From NCBI RefSeq assembly GCF_000720925.1, contig NZ_JOEE01000003.1, positions 62,001-126,000 of the forward strand: a stretch of DNA of 64,000 nucleotides, given 5' to 3'. Source of the DNA: Phycicoccus jejuensis. GTDB lineage: Bacteria; Actinomycetota; Actinomycetes; Actinomycetales; Dermatophilaceae. The notes below the pieces were generated by a model. The model was not told where the DNA came from. It made no database searches and was given only the letters and a program-made list of their open reading frames with translations. Below, one piece after another: positions 27,312-36,331 of this stretch; the first letter of the stretch is position 1; each line of letters opens with the position of its first letter. A program made the translations under genes and the position numbers.

Positions 27312-28947
27312 CCAGGCCATCGTCCTCGAGTCGGTCTCGGTGACCCCCGCCGGCGCCGACGCCCCCGTCCTGCGCGACGTCGACCTCGTCGTCGAGGAGG
27401 GCGAGCTCGCGCTCGTCGTCGGGCGGACCGGCTCGGGCAAGTCGACCCTGCTCGGCGCGATGTGCGGGCGCGTGCCGCACTTCACCGGCGGCACCCTGCG
27501 CGGGCGCGTGCTGCTCCACGGCCGCGACACCCGCGAGCACCGACCGCGCGACCTCGCCGACCTCGTCGGGGTCGTCGGCCAGGACCCGCTCGCCGGCTTC
27601 GTCACCGACACCGTCGAGGAGGAGCTCGCCTACGGCATGGAGCAGCTCGGCCTCTCGGCGACGACGATGCGCAAGCGCGTCGAGGAGACGCTCGACGTCC
27701 TCGGCATCCCCGAGCTGCGCGGCGCGAACCTGCGCGAGCTCTCCGGCGGGCAGCAGCAGCGGGTCGCCATCGGCTCGGTGCTGACCGCCCACCCGCGCGT
27801 CATCCTCCTCGACGAGCCGACCTCGGCCCTCGACCCCACCGGCGCCGAGGAGGTGCTCGCGACGATCACCCGGCTCGTCCACGACCTCGCGGTCACGGTC
27901 GTCGTCGCCGAGCACCGGGTCGAGCGGGTGCTCCACTACGCCGACCGCGTGCTGCACGTCGGCGCCGGCGGGGTCGTGCGCGACGGCGAGCCGGCCGAGG
28001 TCATGCGGTGGAGCGACATCGCCTCGCCCGTCGTCGAGCTCGGCCGCTGGGCCGGATGGCGCCCGCTGCCCCTGTCGGTGCGCGACGCCCGGCGGGCCTC
28101 CCGGGGCCTGCGGGCGGAGCTGGCCGACGCGCCGGACCCTGCGGTCGAGGAACGCCCGGGCGGGGCCCCCGTCCTGCGCGCCGCCGGAGTCGTCGTGCGC
28201 CACCCGGGCGACGTCATCGCCGTCGCCGGGGTAGACCTCGGCCTGGCCGCGGGCGAGGTCACCGCCCTCATGGGGCGCAACGGCTCGGGCAAGTCGAGCC
28301 TGCTGTGGGCCCTCCAGGGCTCGACGCGGCCGACGTCGGGCCGGGTCGAGGTGGCCCGTCCCTCGGGCGCCCCCGTCGAGCCGTCCGAGCTCTCGCCGGC
28401 CCGCCGGCGGGCCGTCGTCGGGCTCGTGCCGCAGACCGCGACGGACCTGCTCTACCTCGACACCGTCGGCGGGGAGTGCACGCAGGCCGACCGTGAGAGC
28501 TCCGTCCCCGCGGGGACGTGCGCCGGGCTCCTTGCCCGGCTGGCCCCGGGCATCCCGGCCGACCGGCACCCGCGCGACCTCTCCGAGGGGCAGAAGCTCG
28601 CCCTCGTGCTCGCCGTGCAGCTGACGGCCGACCCGCCCGTGCTGCTCCTCGACGAGCCGACGCGCGGCCTCGACCCCACCGCGAAGGCCGCCCTGACGAC
28701 CACCCTGCGCGACCTCGCCGCCCGCGGCCGGGCCGTCGTCGTCGCGACCCACGACGTCGAGTTCGTCGCCGAGGTCGCCGACCGGGTCGTCGTCATGGCC
28801 GCCGGCGAGGTCGTCGCCGACGGCCCGACCGCCGAGGTCGTCGTCTCCTCCCCCGCGTTCGCGCCGCAGGTCGCCAAGGTCCTGCGCCCGGGTCCGTGGC
28901 TGACCGTCGACGCCGTCCGGACCGCGCTCCCGGCGGGTGCCCGGTGA
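27304..28947 (+). CDS. ECF transporter duplicated ATP-binding protein (fused A and A')
   Basis: 547 residues from GTG 27304 (GGAGG six bases upstream, overlapping the T gene). Two complete ABC domains. The first has GRTGSGKST (40-48), LSGGQQQR and LLDEPTSALD; the second has GRNGSGKSS, a variant signature LSEGQKLAL and LLDEPTRGLD. Fusion of the two ATPases is common in actinobacterial ECF systems. It powers uptake together with the T and S proteins encoded on either side. Confidence 0.93.
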   Translation: MSDQAIVLESVSVTPAGADAPVLRDVDLVVEEGELALVVGRTGSGKSTLLGAMCGRVPHFTGGTLRGRVLLHGRDTREHRPRDLADLVGVVGQDPLAGFVTDTVEEELAYGMEQLGLSATTMRKRVEETLDVLGIPELRGANLRELSGGQQQRVAIGSVLTAHPRVILLDEPTSALDPTGAEEVLATITRLVHDLAVTVVVAEHRVERVLHYADRVLHVGAGGVVRDGEPAEVMRWSDIASPVVELGRWAGWRPLPLSVRDARRASRGLRAELADAPDPAVEERPGGAPVLRAAGVVVRHPGDVIAVAGVDLGLAAGEVTALMGRNGSGKSSLLWALQGSTRPTSGRVEVARPSGAPVEPSELSPARRRAVVGLVPQTATDLLYLDTVGGECTQADRESSVPAGTCAGLLARLAPGIPADRHPRDLSEGQKLALVLAVQLTADPPVLLLDEPTRGLDPTAKAALTTTLRDLAARGRAVVVATHDVEFVAEVADRVVVMAAGEVVADGPTAEVVVSSPAFAPQVAKVLRPGPWLTVDAVRTALPAGAR

Positions 28948-29822
28948 GCGCGGCCGACGCCCGCCCCGGGCGCGCCATCCGGATGCGGCCGCGCTCGACC
29001 GTGGCGGTCGCGCTCGTCAGCCTCGCCGGCCTCGTCGCGTTCGGCTGGCCGCTGCTCGTCGACCCGTCCTCGGGCCTGGCCCACTCGGCCGACGCCCCGC
29101 TCGTCTTCGCCCTCGTCCTGCCGCTGCTGCTCGCGGTCGTCCTCGCCGAGATCGCCGAGGGCGGGATGGACGTCAAGGCGGTGGCGATGCTCGGGGTGCT
29201 CTCGGCCGTCGGCGCCGCCCTGCGTCCGCTCGGTGCCGGCACCGCCGGGCTCGAGACCGTCTTCTTCCTGCTCGTCCTCGGCGGGCGCGTCTTCGGCGCC
29301 GGGTTCGGGTTCGTCCAGGGCGCGGTCACGCTCTTCGCGTCGGCCCTCATCACCGGCGGCGTCGGCCCGTGGCTGCCCTTCCAGATGCTCGGCGCCGCGT
29401 GGGTCGGGATGGGCGCCGGCCTCCTGCCGCGGGCGCGCGGCAAGGCCGAGGTGGTCCTGCTCGCGGGCTACGGGGCGCTCGCCGGCCTCGCCTACGGGTT
29501 CCTGCTCAACCTGTCGTTCTGGCCGTTCTCGACCGGCACCGGTGGGGGGCTGTCGTTCGTCGCGGGGGCGCCCCTGCTGGAGAACCTCCACCGGTTCGTC
29601 GTCTTCAGCCTCGCGACGAGCCTCGGCTGGGACCTCGGGCGCGCCCTGACCAACGTCATCCTCGTCTCGGTCACCGCCCGGCCGGTGCTCGGGGCGCTGC
29701 GCCGGGCCGCCCGGCGGGCCGCGTTCGAGGCGCCCGTGGCGTTCGAGGAGGCGGGCGACGCCGACGCCCCGGCGAGCCCCCGGTCGCGGGCGCCGGGAGA
29801 GTTGGCACAATCGCCTCCATGA
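28944..29822 (+). CDS. ECF transporter substrate-binding (S) component, probably for cobalamin/corrinoid
   Basis: 292 residues from GTG 28944 (GTGA overlap). About six to seven membrane helices, with the conserved stretch GGVGPWLPFQMLGAAWVGMG in the middle and a variable, soluble C-terminal tail. The sequence looks like the CbrT-like branch of S components, but that is from memory of the pattern. Substrate specificity for B12 is inferred mainly from the cobalamin riboswitch and the transcobalamin-like proteins in the same operon. Confidence 0.85.
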   Translation: MSAADARPGRAIRMRPRSTVAVALVSLAGLVAFGWPLLVDPSSGLAHSADAPLVFALVLPLLLAVVLAEIAEGGMDVKAVAMLGVLSAVGAALRPLGAGTAGLETVFFLLVLGGRVFGAGFGFVQGAVTLFASALITGGVGPWLPFQMLGAAWVGMGAGLLPRARGKAEVVLLAGYGALAGLAYGFLLNLSFWPFSTGTGGGLSFVAGAPLLENLHRFVVFSLATSLGWDLGRALTNVILVSVTARPVLGALRRAARRAAFEAPVAFEEAGDADAPASPRSRAPGELAQSPP

Positions 29823-30358
29823 ACCCCCTCGAGCTCGACCGCGACCCCGCCTGGCTGAGCCGCGAGGAGCTCGACTCGGCGCGCGAGAAGCTGCCGATCC
29901 TCTACGTCGACGCCGTGCCCGTGCGGGTCGACGACCGCGGCGAGGTCACCGCCCTCGGCGTGCTGCTGCGCCTCGACGACGAGGGCCGCGTCTGCCGCGA
30001 GCTCGTCTCGGGCCGTGTCCTGCACCACGAGCGCATCCGCGACGCGCTGCTGCGCCACATCGAGAAGGACCTCGGCCCGGTGGCCCTGCCGCGCATCCCG
30101 GTGGCTCCCCAGCCGTTCACGGTGGCCGAGTACTTCCCGACGCCCGGGGTCACGCCCTTCCACGACCCGCGCCAGCACGCGGTCTCGCTCGCGTTCGTCG
30201 TGCCCGTGGCCGGCGACTGCGCCCCGCAGAACGACGCGCTCGACCTCACGTGGCTGACCCCGGCGCAGGCGCTCGACCCGGGCGTGCAGGCCGAGATGGA
30301 CCGCGGCCACGGCGTCCTCCTGCGGCAGGCGCTCGCCCACCTCGGCCACTCCGTCTGA
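29819..30358 (+). CDS. DUF4916 (NUDIX-like) protein
   Basis: 179 residues. It resembles the DUF4916 family of actinobacteria, distantly NUDIX-like (ILYVDAVPVRV, LHHERIRDALLRHIEKDLGP, AVSLAFVVPVAGDC), but the full NUDIX box is not seen, so hydrolase activity is doubtful. The ATG overlaps the S-component stop (ATGA), yet a -10-like CACAAT (29806-29811) seven bases upstream would give a leaderless transcript of its own. It may be unrelated to B12 transport. Confidence 0.8.
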   Translation: MNPLELDRDPAWLSREELDSAREKLPILYVDAVPVRVDDRGEVTALGVLLRLDDEGRVCRELVSGRVLHHERIRDALLRHIEKDLGPVALPRIPVAPQPFTVAEYFPTPGVTPFHDPRQHAVSLAFVVPVAGDCAPQNDALDLTWLTPAQALDPGVQAEMDRGHGVLLRQALAHLGHSV

Positions 30359-30526
30359 CCCGCTGGGTCACACCCGCGGCGCGGTTGCTCCGGCGGGACG
30401 GGGATGCATCCGCGTCCCTGTGGAGGTTCCGCGTCGTCACCGTGACGGCGCGGATGCTCGGGCGCGGGATTCCGGTCCTTCGCCATCGGTCTTCCGCTCC
30501 TGCCCGGCGCAGTCCGCACTGGGCCC

Positions 30527-30775
30527 ATGACCCGGCACGCGACGGAGACGGCGCTCGCCGTCGGGGCGCTGCCGCGGCCGGTCCGCCTGGCCGTGGCCGG
30601 CGCCATCGGCCTCGGGCTGCTGGGCGCCGCGGTGGGACTGGTCCTGGGGCTGCTGGCCTACCCGCCGACCGCCTGGTTCGCCGTCCTCGAGGTGGGGGCG
30701 CCCTCGACGGTGCTCGGTCTCGTCGTCGGCCTGCTCGCAGGGCTGGTCACGCGCGCCCCGACCGGCCCCGGCTGA
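30527..30775 (+). CDS. Small membrane protein, hypothetical
   Basis: 82 residues with two strong hydrophobic helices (about 20-44 and 51-75) and a basic end. No clear Shine-Dalgarno or -10 box is seen before the ATG. Coding is supported by the membrane-protein composition and lack of a competing frame. The preceding 168 bases (30359-30526) hold no recognised feature. No family recognised. Confidence 0.55.
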   Translation: MTRHATETALAVGALPRPVRLAVAGAIGLGLLGAAVGLVLGLLAYPPTAWFAVLEVGAPSTVLGLVVGLLAGLVTRAPTGPG

Positions 30776-30792
30776 CGTCCCGGACACTCGCA

Positions 30793-30850
30793 CACGCAGG
30801 ACCTCCCGCGCCGCCGGTAAACGTCCGGGAGCCGCGGAACCTCCTGCGTG
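30793..30850. repeat. Imperfect hairpin before the VOC gene
   Basis: Arms 30793-30810 and 30833-30850 (CACGCAGGACCTCCCGCG against its near complement, three mismatches). Lies 18 bases after the small membrane protein stop and about 60 bases before the VOC start. The left arm contains CGCAGGACCTCCCGCG, which recurs with one change at 31398-31413. Confidence 0.6.
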
Positions 30851-30912
30851 ACGACCGGTCGGTGCGCGACGGGTCGGTGGGATCTTGACCGACGCGCCCG
30901 GCTGCGCCCACA

Positions 30913-31395
30913 GTGGTCGTCGTGCCGCAGTTCTCCGGGCTCAACCACGTGTCGCTGAGCGTCACCGACCTCGACGTGAGCGAGCGTTTCTACACGCAGG
31001 TGCTGGGGCTGCGTCGAATCCTCGACACCGGCTACGCGCGCATCCTCATCGACCAGCGCACCGGTTTCGTCCTCGCTCTGGTGCGTCACCCCGAGAGCAC
31101 CCGGGCGCGGTTCAGCGAGCTGGTGACCGGGTTGGACCACCTCGGGCTCGCCGCGGCCGACCGCGACGAGCTCGTCGAGTGGCAGGCCAGGCTCGAGGCG
31201 GCGGGCGTGCCGCACAGCCCGATCCAGGACATGCCGCTCGGGTACCACCTGAACTTCCGGGACCCGGACGGCATCGCCCTCGAGCTCCAGGCCCCGACCG
31301 CGGAGTACGCCGCGGTCCTCGCCGACGTCGCGACGCGCGAGGTCACCGACGACGAGGTGGCCGCCCTGGCGGCCCGCCTGCTCGGCACCGGCTGA
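30913..31395 (+). CDS. VOC (glyoxalase/bleomycin-resistance superfamily) protein
   Basis: 160 residues. The VOC metal-binding pattern is seen as LNHVSLSVTDLDVSERFY (first histidine), LDHLGLAA (second histidine) and the C-terminal DPDGIALELQAP (glutamate). Likely a small metal-dependent isomerase, lyase or dioxygenase; the substrate cannot be told. Starts GTG 30913 or GTG 30922 are both possible. It is a single gene enclosed by two related hairpins. Confidence 0.87.
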   Translation: MVVVPQFSGLNHVSLSVTDLDVSERFYTQVLGLRRILDTGYARILIDQRTGFVLALVRHPESTRARFSELVTGLDHLGLAAADRDELVEWQARLEAAGVPHSPIQDMPLGYHLNFRDPDGIALELQAPTAEYAAVLADVATREVTDDEVAALAARLLGTG

Positions 31396-31396
31396 C

Positions 31397-31452
31397 GCGC
31401 AGGACCTTCCGCGACGCCGCACAGCATCCGGGTGCGGCGGGACCTTCTGCGC
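31397..31452. terminator. Hairpin between convergent VOC and plsC genes
   Basis: Outer arms GCGCAG/CTGCGC (31397-31402, 31447-31452) and an inner 7-bp stem GCCGCAC/GTGCGGC (31416-31422, 31432-31438), with mismatched bases between. It begins two bases after the VOC stop and ends ten bases before the acyltransferase stop, so it probably terminates both. It shares the CGCAGGACCTtCCGCG motif with 30795-30810. Confidence 0.65.
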
Positions 31453-31462
31453 GCAGCCGGGG

Positions 31463-32215
31463 TCAGCCGGTGAACTTGTCGCGGGTGCGGCGCATGTCCT
31501 GCTCGTCGGCCTCGTGCGAGGCCTCGAGCGTCGGCGCCGTGCCGCCGAGGCGCGCCGGCAGGTAGACGAGCTCGTCGCCGGTCAGCGCCGGGTAGGCCGC
31601 CTGCTGCACGTCGAGCTGCGCCTGCATCGCCGCCTTGACCCGCGCGGTCGCCGCGGTGACGTCCTCACGGCGCTCGAGGACGATCGGCTCCCCCACCGCG
31701 ATGTGCACGGGGATGTTGGCCCGGCCCATCCGCTTGGGGTGGTCCTTGGTCCAGACCCGGTGCCCGCCCCAGATCGTCGTCGGCAGGACCGGCACGCCGG
31801 CGACCTGCGCCATCTTCACCGCGCCCGGCTTGAACTCCTTGAGCTCGAAGGAACGCGACATCGTCGCCTCGGGGAAGACGCCGACGATCTCGCCGGCCTT
31901 GAGCGCGGCGACGGCGAGCCGGAACGCCTCGCCGCCCTTGTGCCGGTCGACGGGGATGTGGTGCATCCCGCGCATGAGCGGCCCCGCGACACCGTGGACG
32001 AAGATCGACTTCTTGGCCATGAACCGCACGTAGCGGCGGTGGGGCCACGCCGGCAGGCCGGCGTACATGAAGTCGAGGTAGGACGTGTGGTTGATCGCCA
32101 TGACGGCGCCACCGGTGCGTGGCACGTTCTCCTCACCGGTGATGGTGAAGCGGGTGCCCTGGAGAAAGAACAGGGTCTTGGCCGCGTGGATGACGGGGCG
32201 GTACACGGGCTCCAT
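31463..32215 (-). CDS. 1-acyl-sn-glycerol-3-phosphate acyltransferase (PlsC family)
   Basis: 250 residues. Catalytic NHxxxxD is NHTSYLD (N42, H43, D48), and the acceptor-binding motif is FPEATMS (114-120). Probably acylates lysophosphatidic acid or a related lipid at the inner membrane face. Actinobacteria carry several paralogues, so the exact substrate is open. The ATG at 32215 is six bases after a -10-like TAGGCT (32227-32222), a leaderless arrangement. The C-terminal 50 residues are variable and acidic. Confidence 0.92.
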   Translation of the reverse strand: MEPVYRPVIHAAKTLFFLQGTRFTITGEENVPRTGGAVMAINHTSYLDFMYAGLPAWPHRRYVRFMAKKSIFVHGVAGPLMRGMHHIPVDRHKGGEAFRLAVAALKAGEIVGVFPEATMSRSFELKEFKPGAVKMAQVAGVPVLPTTIWGGHRVWTKDHPKRMGRANIPVHIAVGEPIVLERREDVTAATARVKAAMQAQLDVQQAAYPALTGDELVYLPARLGGTAPTLEASHEADEQDMRRTRDKFTG

Positions 32216-32229
32216 GCGGGCAGCCTAGG

Positions 32230-35200
32230 TCAGCGGTGACGAGGAGGCTGCCACGCGGTCTGGAACACCTGGTCGCCGAGGTCCCGCGAGACGATGCGCG
32301 CGCGGCCGGGCGGCTGCGGCGACGCCTTGACGCGGCCGATGAGCATCCCCTCGTCCGGGCTGCCCGAGAGCAGGATGCCGGGGCTGCCGAGGTCGCGGAT
32401 GCTCTGGAGCACCGGCTCGAAGAGCGCCCGCGAGGCGCCACCGCTGCGCCGGGTGACGACGAGGTGAAGACCCACGTCACCGGCCTGCGCGAGCAGGGGC
32501 ACGAGCGGCCGCAGCGGCGAGCCGGACGAGGTGACGACGAGGTCGTAGTCGTCGACGAGGAAGTAGACCTCGGCGCCGCTCCACCACGAGCGAGCCCGCA
32601 GCTGCTCGGGGGTCACGTCCGGGCCGGGCAGGCGGGTGCGGAGGAACTCCGTGATGCCCTCGACCGCCCCGACGGTCTGCTCCTCGGTCGTCAGGTACTC
32701 GCCGACGTGCGCCTCGGGCAGCTCGCCGAGCAGGCCACGCCGGTAGTCGACGACGAAGAGCTTCGCCTCGTCCGGGGTGTGCAGGCGCGCCACCTCGTGG
32801 GCCACGGTGCGCAGGAACGCGGTCTTGCCGCTGTCGCCGTCCCCGAGGAGGTAGAGGTGCGGCTCCTCGGCGAGGTCGAGGCCGATCGGGGCGAGGTTGG
32901 CCTCGTCGACGCCGAGCAGCAGCCGGCGGTCGTCGGGGCCGGCGAGCTCGCGGACGGCGTCGAGCGTGATCTCCTCGGGCAGCAGGCGCAGCTTGGGGCC
33001 GCGCGGGCCCTGCCAGGCCGCGTTGACGCGCGTGACGAGGTCCTCGACGCCGTCGCCGAGGTCGTCAACACTGCCGCGGTCGTCGATCCGCGGGATGCCG
33101 CCGAGGAAGTGGTGCTTGGTCATCGTCAGGCCGCGGCCGGGGCGCCCCTTGGGGACGTTGGCGGCGACGCGCCGGTCGACCTCGGAGTCGGTCGGGTCGC
33201 CGAGGCGCAGCTCGACGCGGGTGCCGAGGACGTCGCGGATCTGGTTGCGGAAGTCCATCCAGCGCGAGGTCGTGAGGACGACGTGGACGCCGAAGGTCAG
33301 GCCGCGGCCGGCGAGCTCGGTGATCTGCCCCTCGAGCTCGTCGAACTCGGCGCGCACGGTGGGCCAGCCGTCGACGACGAGGAAGACGTCGCCGTAGCCG
33401 TCGTCGACCCGGCCCTCGGCCCGGCGCCGGCGGTAGGTCTCGATCGAGTCGATGCCGTTGGCGCGGAAGTAGGCCTCGCGTGCGTCGACGATCCCCCGGA
33501 TCTCGGCGACGAGCCGGCGGACGACCTCGGGCTCGCTGCGGTTGGCCACGCCCGCGACGTGGGCGAGCTTGGCCATCGGCGTGAACGTGCCGCCGCCGAA
33601 GTCGAGGACGTAGACCTGGCTCTCGAGCGGGGTCGTCGTCAGGGCGATGGCCGTGACGAGCGTGCGGGCGAACGTCGAGCGGCCGGAGCGCGGTCCGCCG
33701 ACGACGGCGACGTGGCCGCCGGCCCCGCCGAGGCGCAGGACGAACAGCTCGCGGCGCTGCTCGAGCGGCCGGTCGACGATGCCGACGGGCAGGACGTAGT
33801 CGCCGCGCGCCCGCCACGACGGGCTCGTGAGCCCGAGCGCCGGGTCCTCGCGCAGGTCGCCGAAGAGCTGGTCCATCGAGTTCGGGACGTCGAGCGGCGG
33901 CAGCCACACCTGGTGGGCGGGGCGGCCGTGGCCCTTCATCCGCGAGACGGCGATGTCGAAGACCGCGCGCTCCTCGGCGGCCTCCTGGGGCGCCGGAGCC
34001 GCGGGCTCGACCGGTGCGCGCCGTCGGGCCGCGACCGGGGCGAGGGTGTACGGGAGGATCTCGGACGGGCCGCCACCGCCGGGCTCGCTCGCGGCGCGGC
34101 GCCGGCGGCCCTTCGGCGGGCCGGAGACGTACGCGGCCTTGAACTTCGTCAGCGTCGTCTGGTCCGGCTTGAGGTAGCCGAGCCCGGGGACCGGCGGCAG
34201 CTCGTAGGCGTCGGGCACGCCGATGACGGTGCGGGACTCGCCGGCCGAGAAGGTGCGCAGGCCGATCCGGTAGGACAGGTGGGACTCGAGCCCGCGCAGG
34301 CGGCCCTCCTCGAGGCGCTGCGACGAGAGCAGCAGGTGCATCGAGAGCGAGCGGCCGAGGCGGCCGATGGCGACGAAGAGGTCGGCGAACTCGGGCTTGG
34401 CGGCGAGCAGCTCGGAGAACTCGTCGGCGACGATGAGCAGCGCCGGCAGCGGCTCGAGGTCGGCGCCGCCGGCCCGGGCGCGCTCGTAGTCGGTGACGTT
34501 GGCGAAGTTGCCGGCCGAGCGCAGGAGCTCCTGGCGGCGGGTCATCTCGCCCTGGAGCGCGTCCTGCATGCGCTCGACGAGCGTCAGCTCCTGGCCGAGG
34601 TTGGTGATGACGGCCGAGACGTGCGGCATGTCGGCCATCCCGGCGAACGTCGCCCCACCCTTGAAGTCGACGAGGACGAAGTTGAGCGACTCCGGCGAGT
34701 GCGTCATCGCGAGCGCGAGCACGAGGGTGCGCAGCAGCTCGGACTTGCCGGAGCCGGTGGCGCCGATGACGAGGCCGTGGGGGCCCATGCCCTGCTGCGC
34801 CGACTCCTTGATGTCGAGCGCGACGGGAAGGCCCTTCTCGTCGACGCCGATCGGCACGCGGAGGCGGTCGCGCTGGAGTCGCGCACGCCACGCGGTGTCG
34901 ACGTCGAAGTCGCGGACGTCGCCGGTGCCGAGGAGGTCGACGAGCTCGGTGGAGGCGCTCAGGGCGTCGCGCGCCTCGGGCTCGTCGGCGGTGTACCGCG
35001 GCGCGAGGCGGCGGGCCGCGGCCTCGGCGCGGGTGGTCGAGAGCTGGTCGGCGACCCCGTGGGCCACCCCGCGGGCGAGGCTGATGACCTCGAGCGGTGC
35101 GGTGCCGGCGCGCGGGCCGCTCGTCGTGCGCGGGCCGACGGCGAGGCGCAGCGTCGTCCCCGAGTCGAGCTCGCCCCACTGCTCCGGCAGGTCGAGGACG

Positions 35201-36210
35201 GTGACACCGAGGACGCCGTCCGGCGTGACGACCGGGTTGCCCGGCGGCACGTGCCCGCCGTCGACGACGAGCAGGACGTGCGGCAGCGCGCCGCGCTCGC
35301 TCGGGCCGAAGCGCGGACGCTCGACGATCTCCTGGGGCAGCAGCGGCAGGAGGTCGTGCACCGACTCGCCGACGAGCCGCACCGGCCCGACCGCGTCGTG
35401 CTCGCGGGGGCTGAGGGCGTGCGGCAGCCACTTGAGCCACTCCCACTCGGCGCGCGCCTCGCGCGAGACGAGGGCGGCGACGACGAGGTCCTCGGGGGCG
35501 TGCTGCATCGCGGCCTGGAGGACGAGCGAGCGGGCCAGCGAGCGCGCGGGGTCGGCGTCGCCCGTCACCTCGACGTGCGGCCACGCCCGCAGCGCTGCGG
35601 AGGCCGGCAGGCCGGGCTGGACGCGGTGGGTCGAGAGGAGGCGGTGCAGCGCCGAGGCGGCGACGGGGTCGAGCTGGGCCAGCGGCGGGGTCTCCGGCGG
35701 CTCGAGCTCGAGGCAGAGCGGCTGCGACGTCGTGCCCATCCGCACCTGGAGGAAGTCGACGTCGGAGACCTGCCGCTCCCAGACGCGCGTGCCCTCCGCG
35801 GCGATGACCGGGAGCGCCGCGGGGTCCGGGTAGTCCCACAGGGCCGCCTCGCGCTGGCGGGCGGCGGCGTCGCGGATGGTGCCGCGCACCTCCTGCAGGT
35901 AGGCGAGGTACTCGCGGCGCGCGGCGAGGACGCCGGCGGCGTGCTGCTGGCGCTGCCGCAGGCCGCTCGCGAGGACAAACCCGACGCTGGCGACGAGGAA
36001 CATCCCGGCGGTCAGCCAGGCGCGGGCGCCGTTCTGCGACAGGGCCACGAAGCCGATGGAGCCGAGCGAGCCGAGCATCGGCACCGCCTGCATCAGCAGG
36101 CCGCTCGCGCCCTCGGACGGGGTGATCTCGGGAGGGGGCTGGAGCACGAGACGTCCCGTGGGGACCTCCGGTGCCTGCTCTCGCGTGCCGCTGCGTGCGG
36201 GCACCGACAT
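32230..36210 (-). CDS. eccC: Type VII secretion ATPase EccC
   Basis: 1326 residues in one chain. Two N-terminal membrane helices (about 40-80) precede three FtsK/SpoIIIE-type ATPase domains. Walker A is complete in domain 1 (GATGSGKS, 483-490), altered in domain 2 (GGPRSGRST from 838) and present in domain 3 (GDGDSGKT from 1123). It is the motor that recognises WXG100 substrates and drives export. GGAGGGG before ATG 36210 supports the start. It is encoded divergently from an eccD-like gene. Confidence 0.95.
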   Translation of the reverse strand: MSVPARSGTREQAPEVPTGRLVLQPPPEITPSEGASGLLMQAVPMLGSLGSIGFVALSQNGARAWLTAGMFLVASVGFVLASGLRQRQQHAAGVLAARREYLAYLQEVRGTIRDAAARQREAALWDYPDPAALPVIAAEGTRVWERQVSDVDFLQVRMGTTSQPLCLELEPPETPPLAQLDPVAASALHRLLSTHRVQPGLPASAALRAWPHVEVTGDADPARSLARSLVLQAAMQHAPEDLVVAALVSREARAEWEWLKWLPHALSPREHDAVGPVRLVGESVHDLLPLLPQEIVERPRFGPSERGALPHVLLVVDGGHVPPGNPVVTPDGVLGVTVLDLPEQWGELDSGTTLRLAVGPRTTSGPRAGTAPLEVISLARGVAHGVADQLSTTRAEAAARRLAPRYTADEPEARDALSASTELVDLLGTGDVRDFDVDTAWRARLQRDRLRVPIGVDEKGLPVALDIKESAQQGMGPHGLVIGATGSGKSELLRTLVLALAMTHSPESLNFVLVDFKGGATFAGMADMPHVSAVITNLGQELTLVERMQDALQGEMTRRQELLRSAGNFANVTDYERARAGGADLEPLPALLIVADEFSELLAAKPEFADLFVAIGRLGRSLSMHLLLSSQRLEEGRLRGLESHLSYRIGLRTFSAGESRTVIGVPDAYELPPVPGLGYLKPDQTTLTKFKAAYVSGPPKGRRRRAASEPGGGGPSEILPYTLAPVAARRRAPVEPAAPAPQEAAEERAVFDIAVSRMKGHGRPAHQVWLPPLDVPNSMDQLFGDLREDPALGLTSPSWRARGDYVLPVGIVDRPLEQRRELFVLRLGGAGGHVAVVGGPRSGRSTFARTLVTAIALTTTPLESQVYVLDFGGGTFTPMAKLAHVAGVANRSEPEVVRRLVAEIRGIVDAREAYFRANGIDSIETYRRRRAEGRVDDGYGDVFLVVDGWPTVRAEFDELEGQITELAGRGLTFGVHVVLTTSRWMDFRNQIRDVLGTRVELRLGDPTDSEVDRRVAANVPKGRPGRGLTMTKHHFLGGIPRIDDRGSVDDLGDGVEDLVTRVNAAWQGPRGPKLRLLPEEITLDAVRELAGPDDRRLLLGVDEANLAPIGLDLAEEPHLYLLGDGDSGKTAFLRTVAHEVARLHTPDEAKLFVVDYRRGLLGELPEAHVGEYLTTEEQTVGAVEGITEFLRTRLPGPDVTPEQLRARSWWSGAEVYFLVDDYDLVVTSSGSPLRPLVPLLAQAGDVGLHLVVTRRSGGASRALFEPVLQSIRDLGSPGILLSGSPDEGMLIGRVKASPQPPGRARIVSRDLGDQVFQTAWQPPRHR

Positions 36211-36331
36211 CCTGCTTCCCCTCCCGGTGGTGCTTCTGGCGCTCGGCCTACCGTACCCGTGGATACTGTTCCCCGCGGGGAGTGGCCCGAGGTGGGCCGG
36301 ATCGAGTGCGGGAGAACGACGGGAGGGCCCG

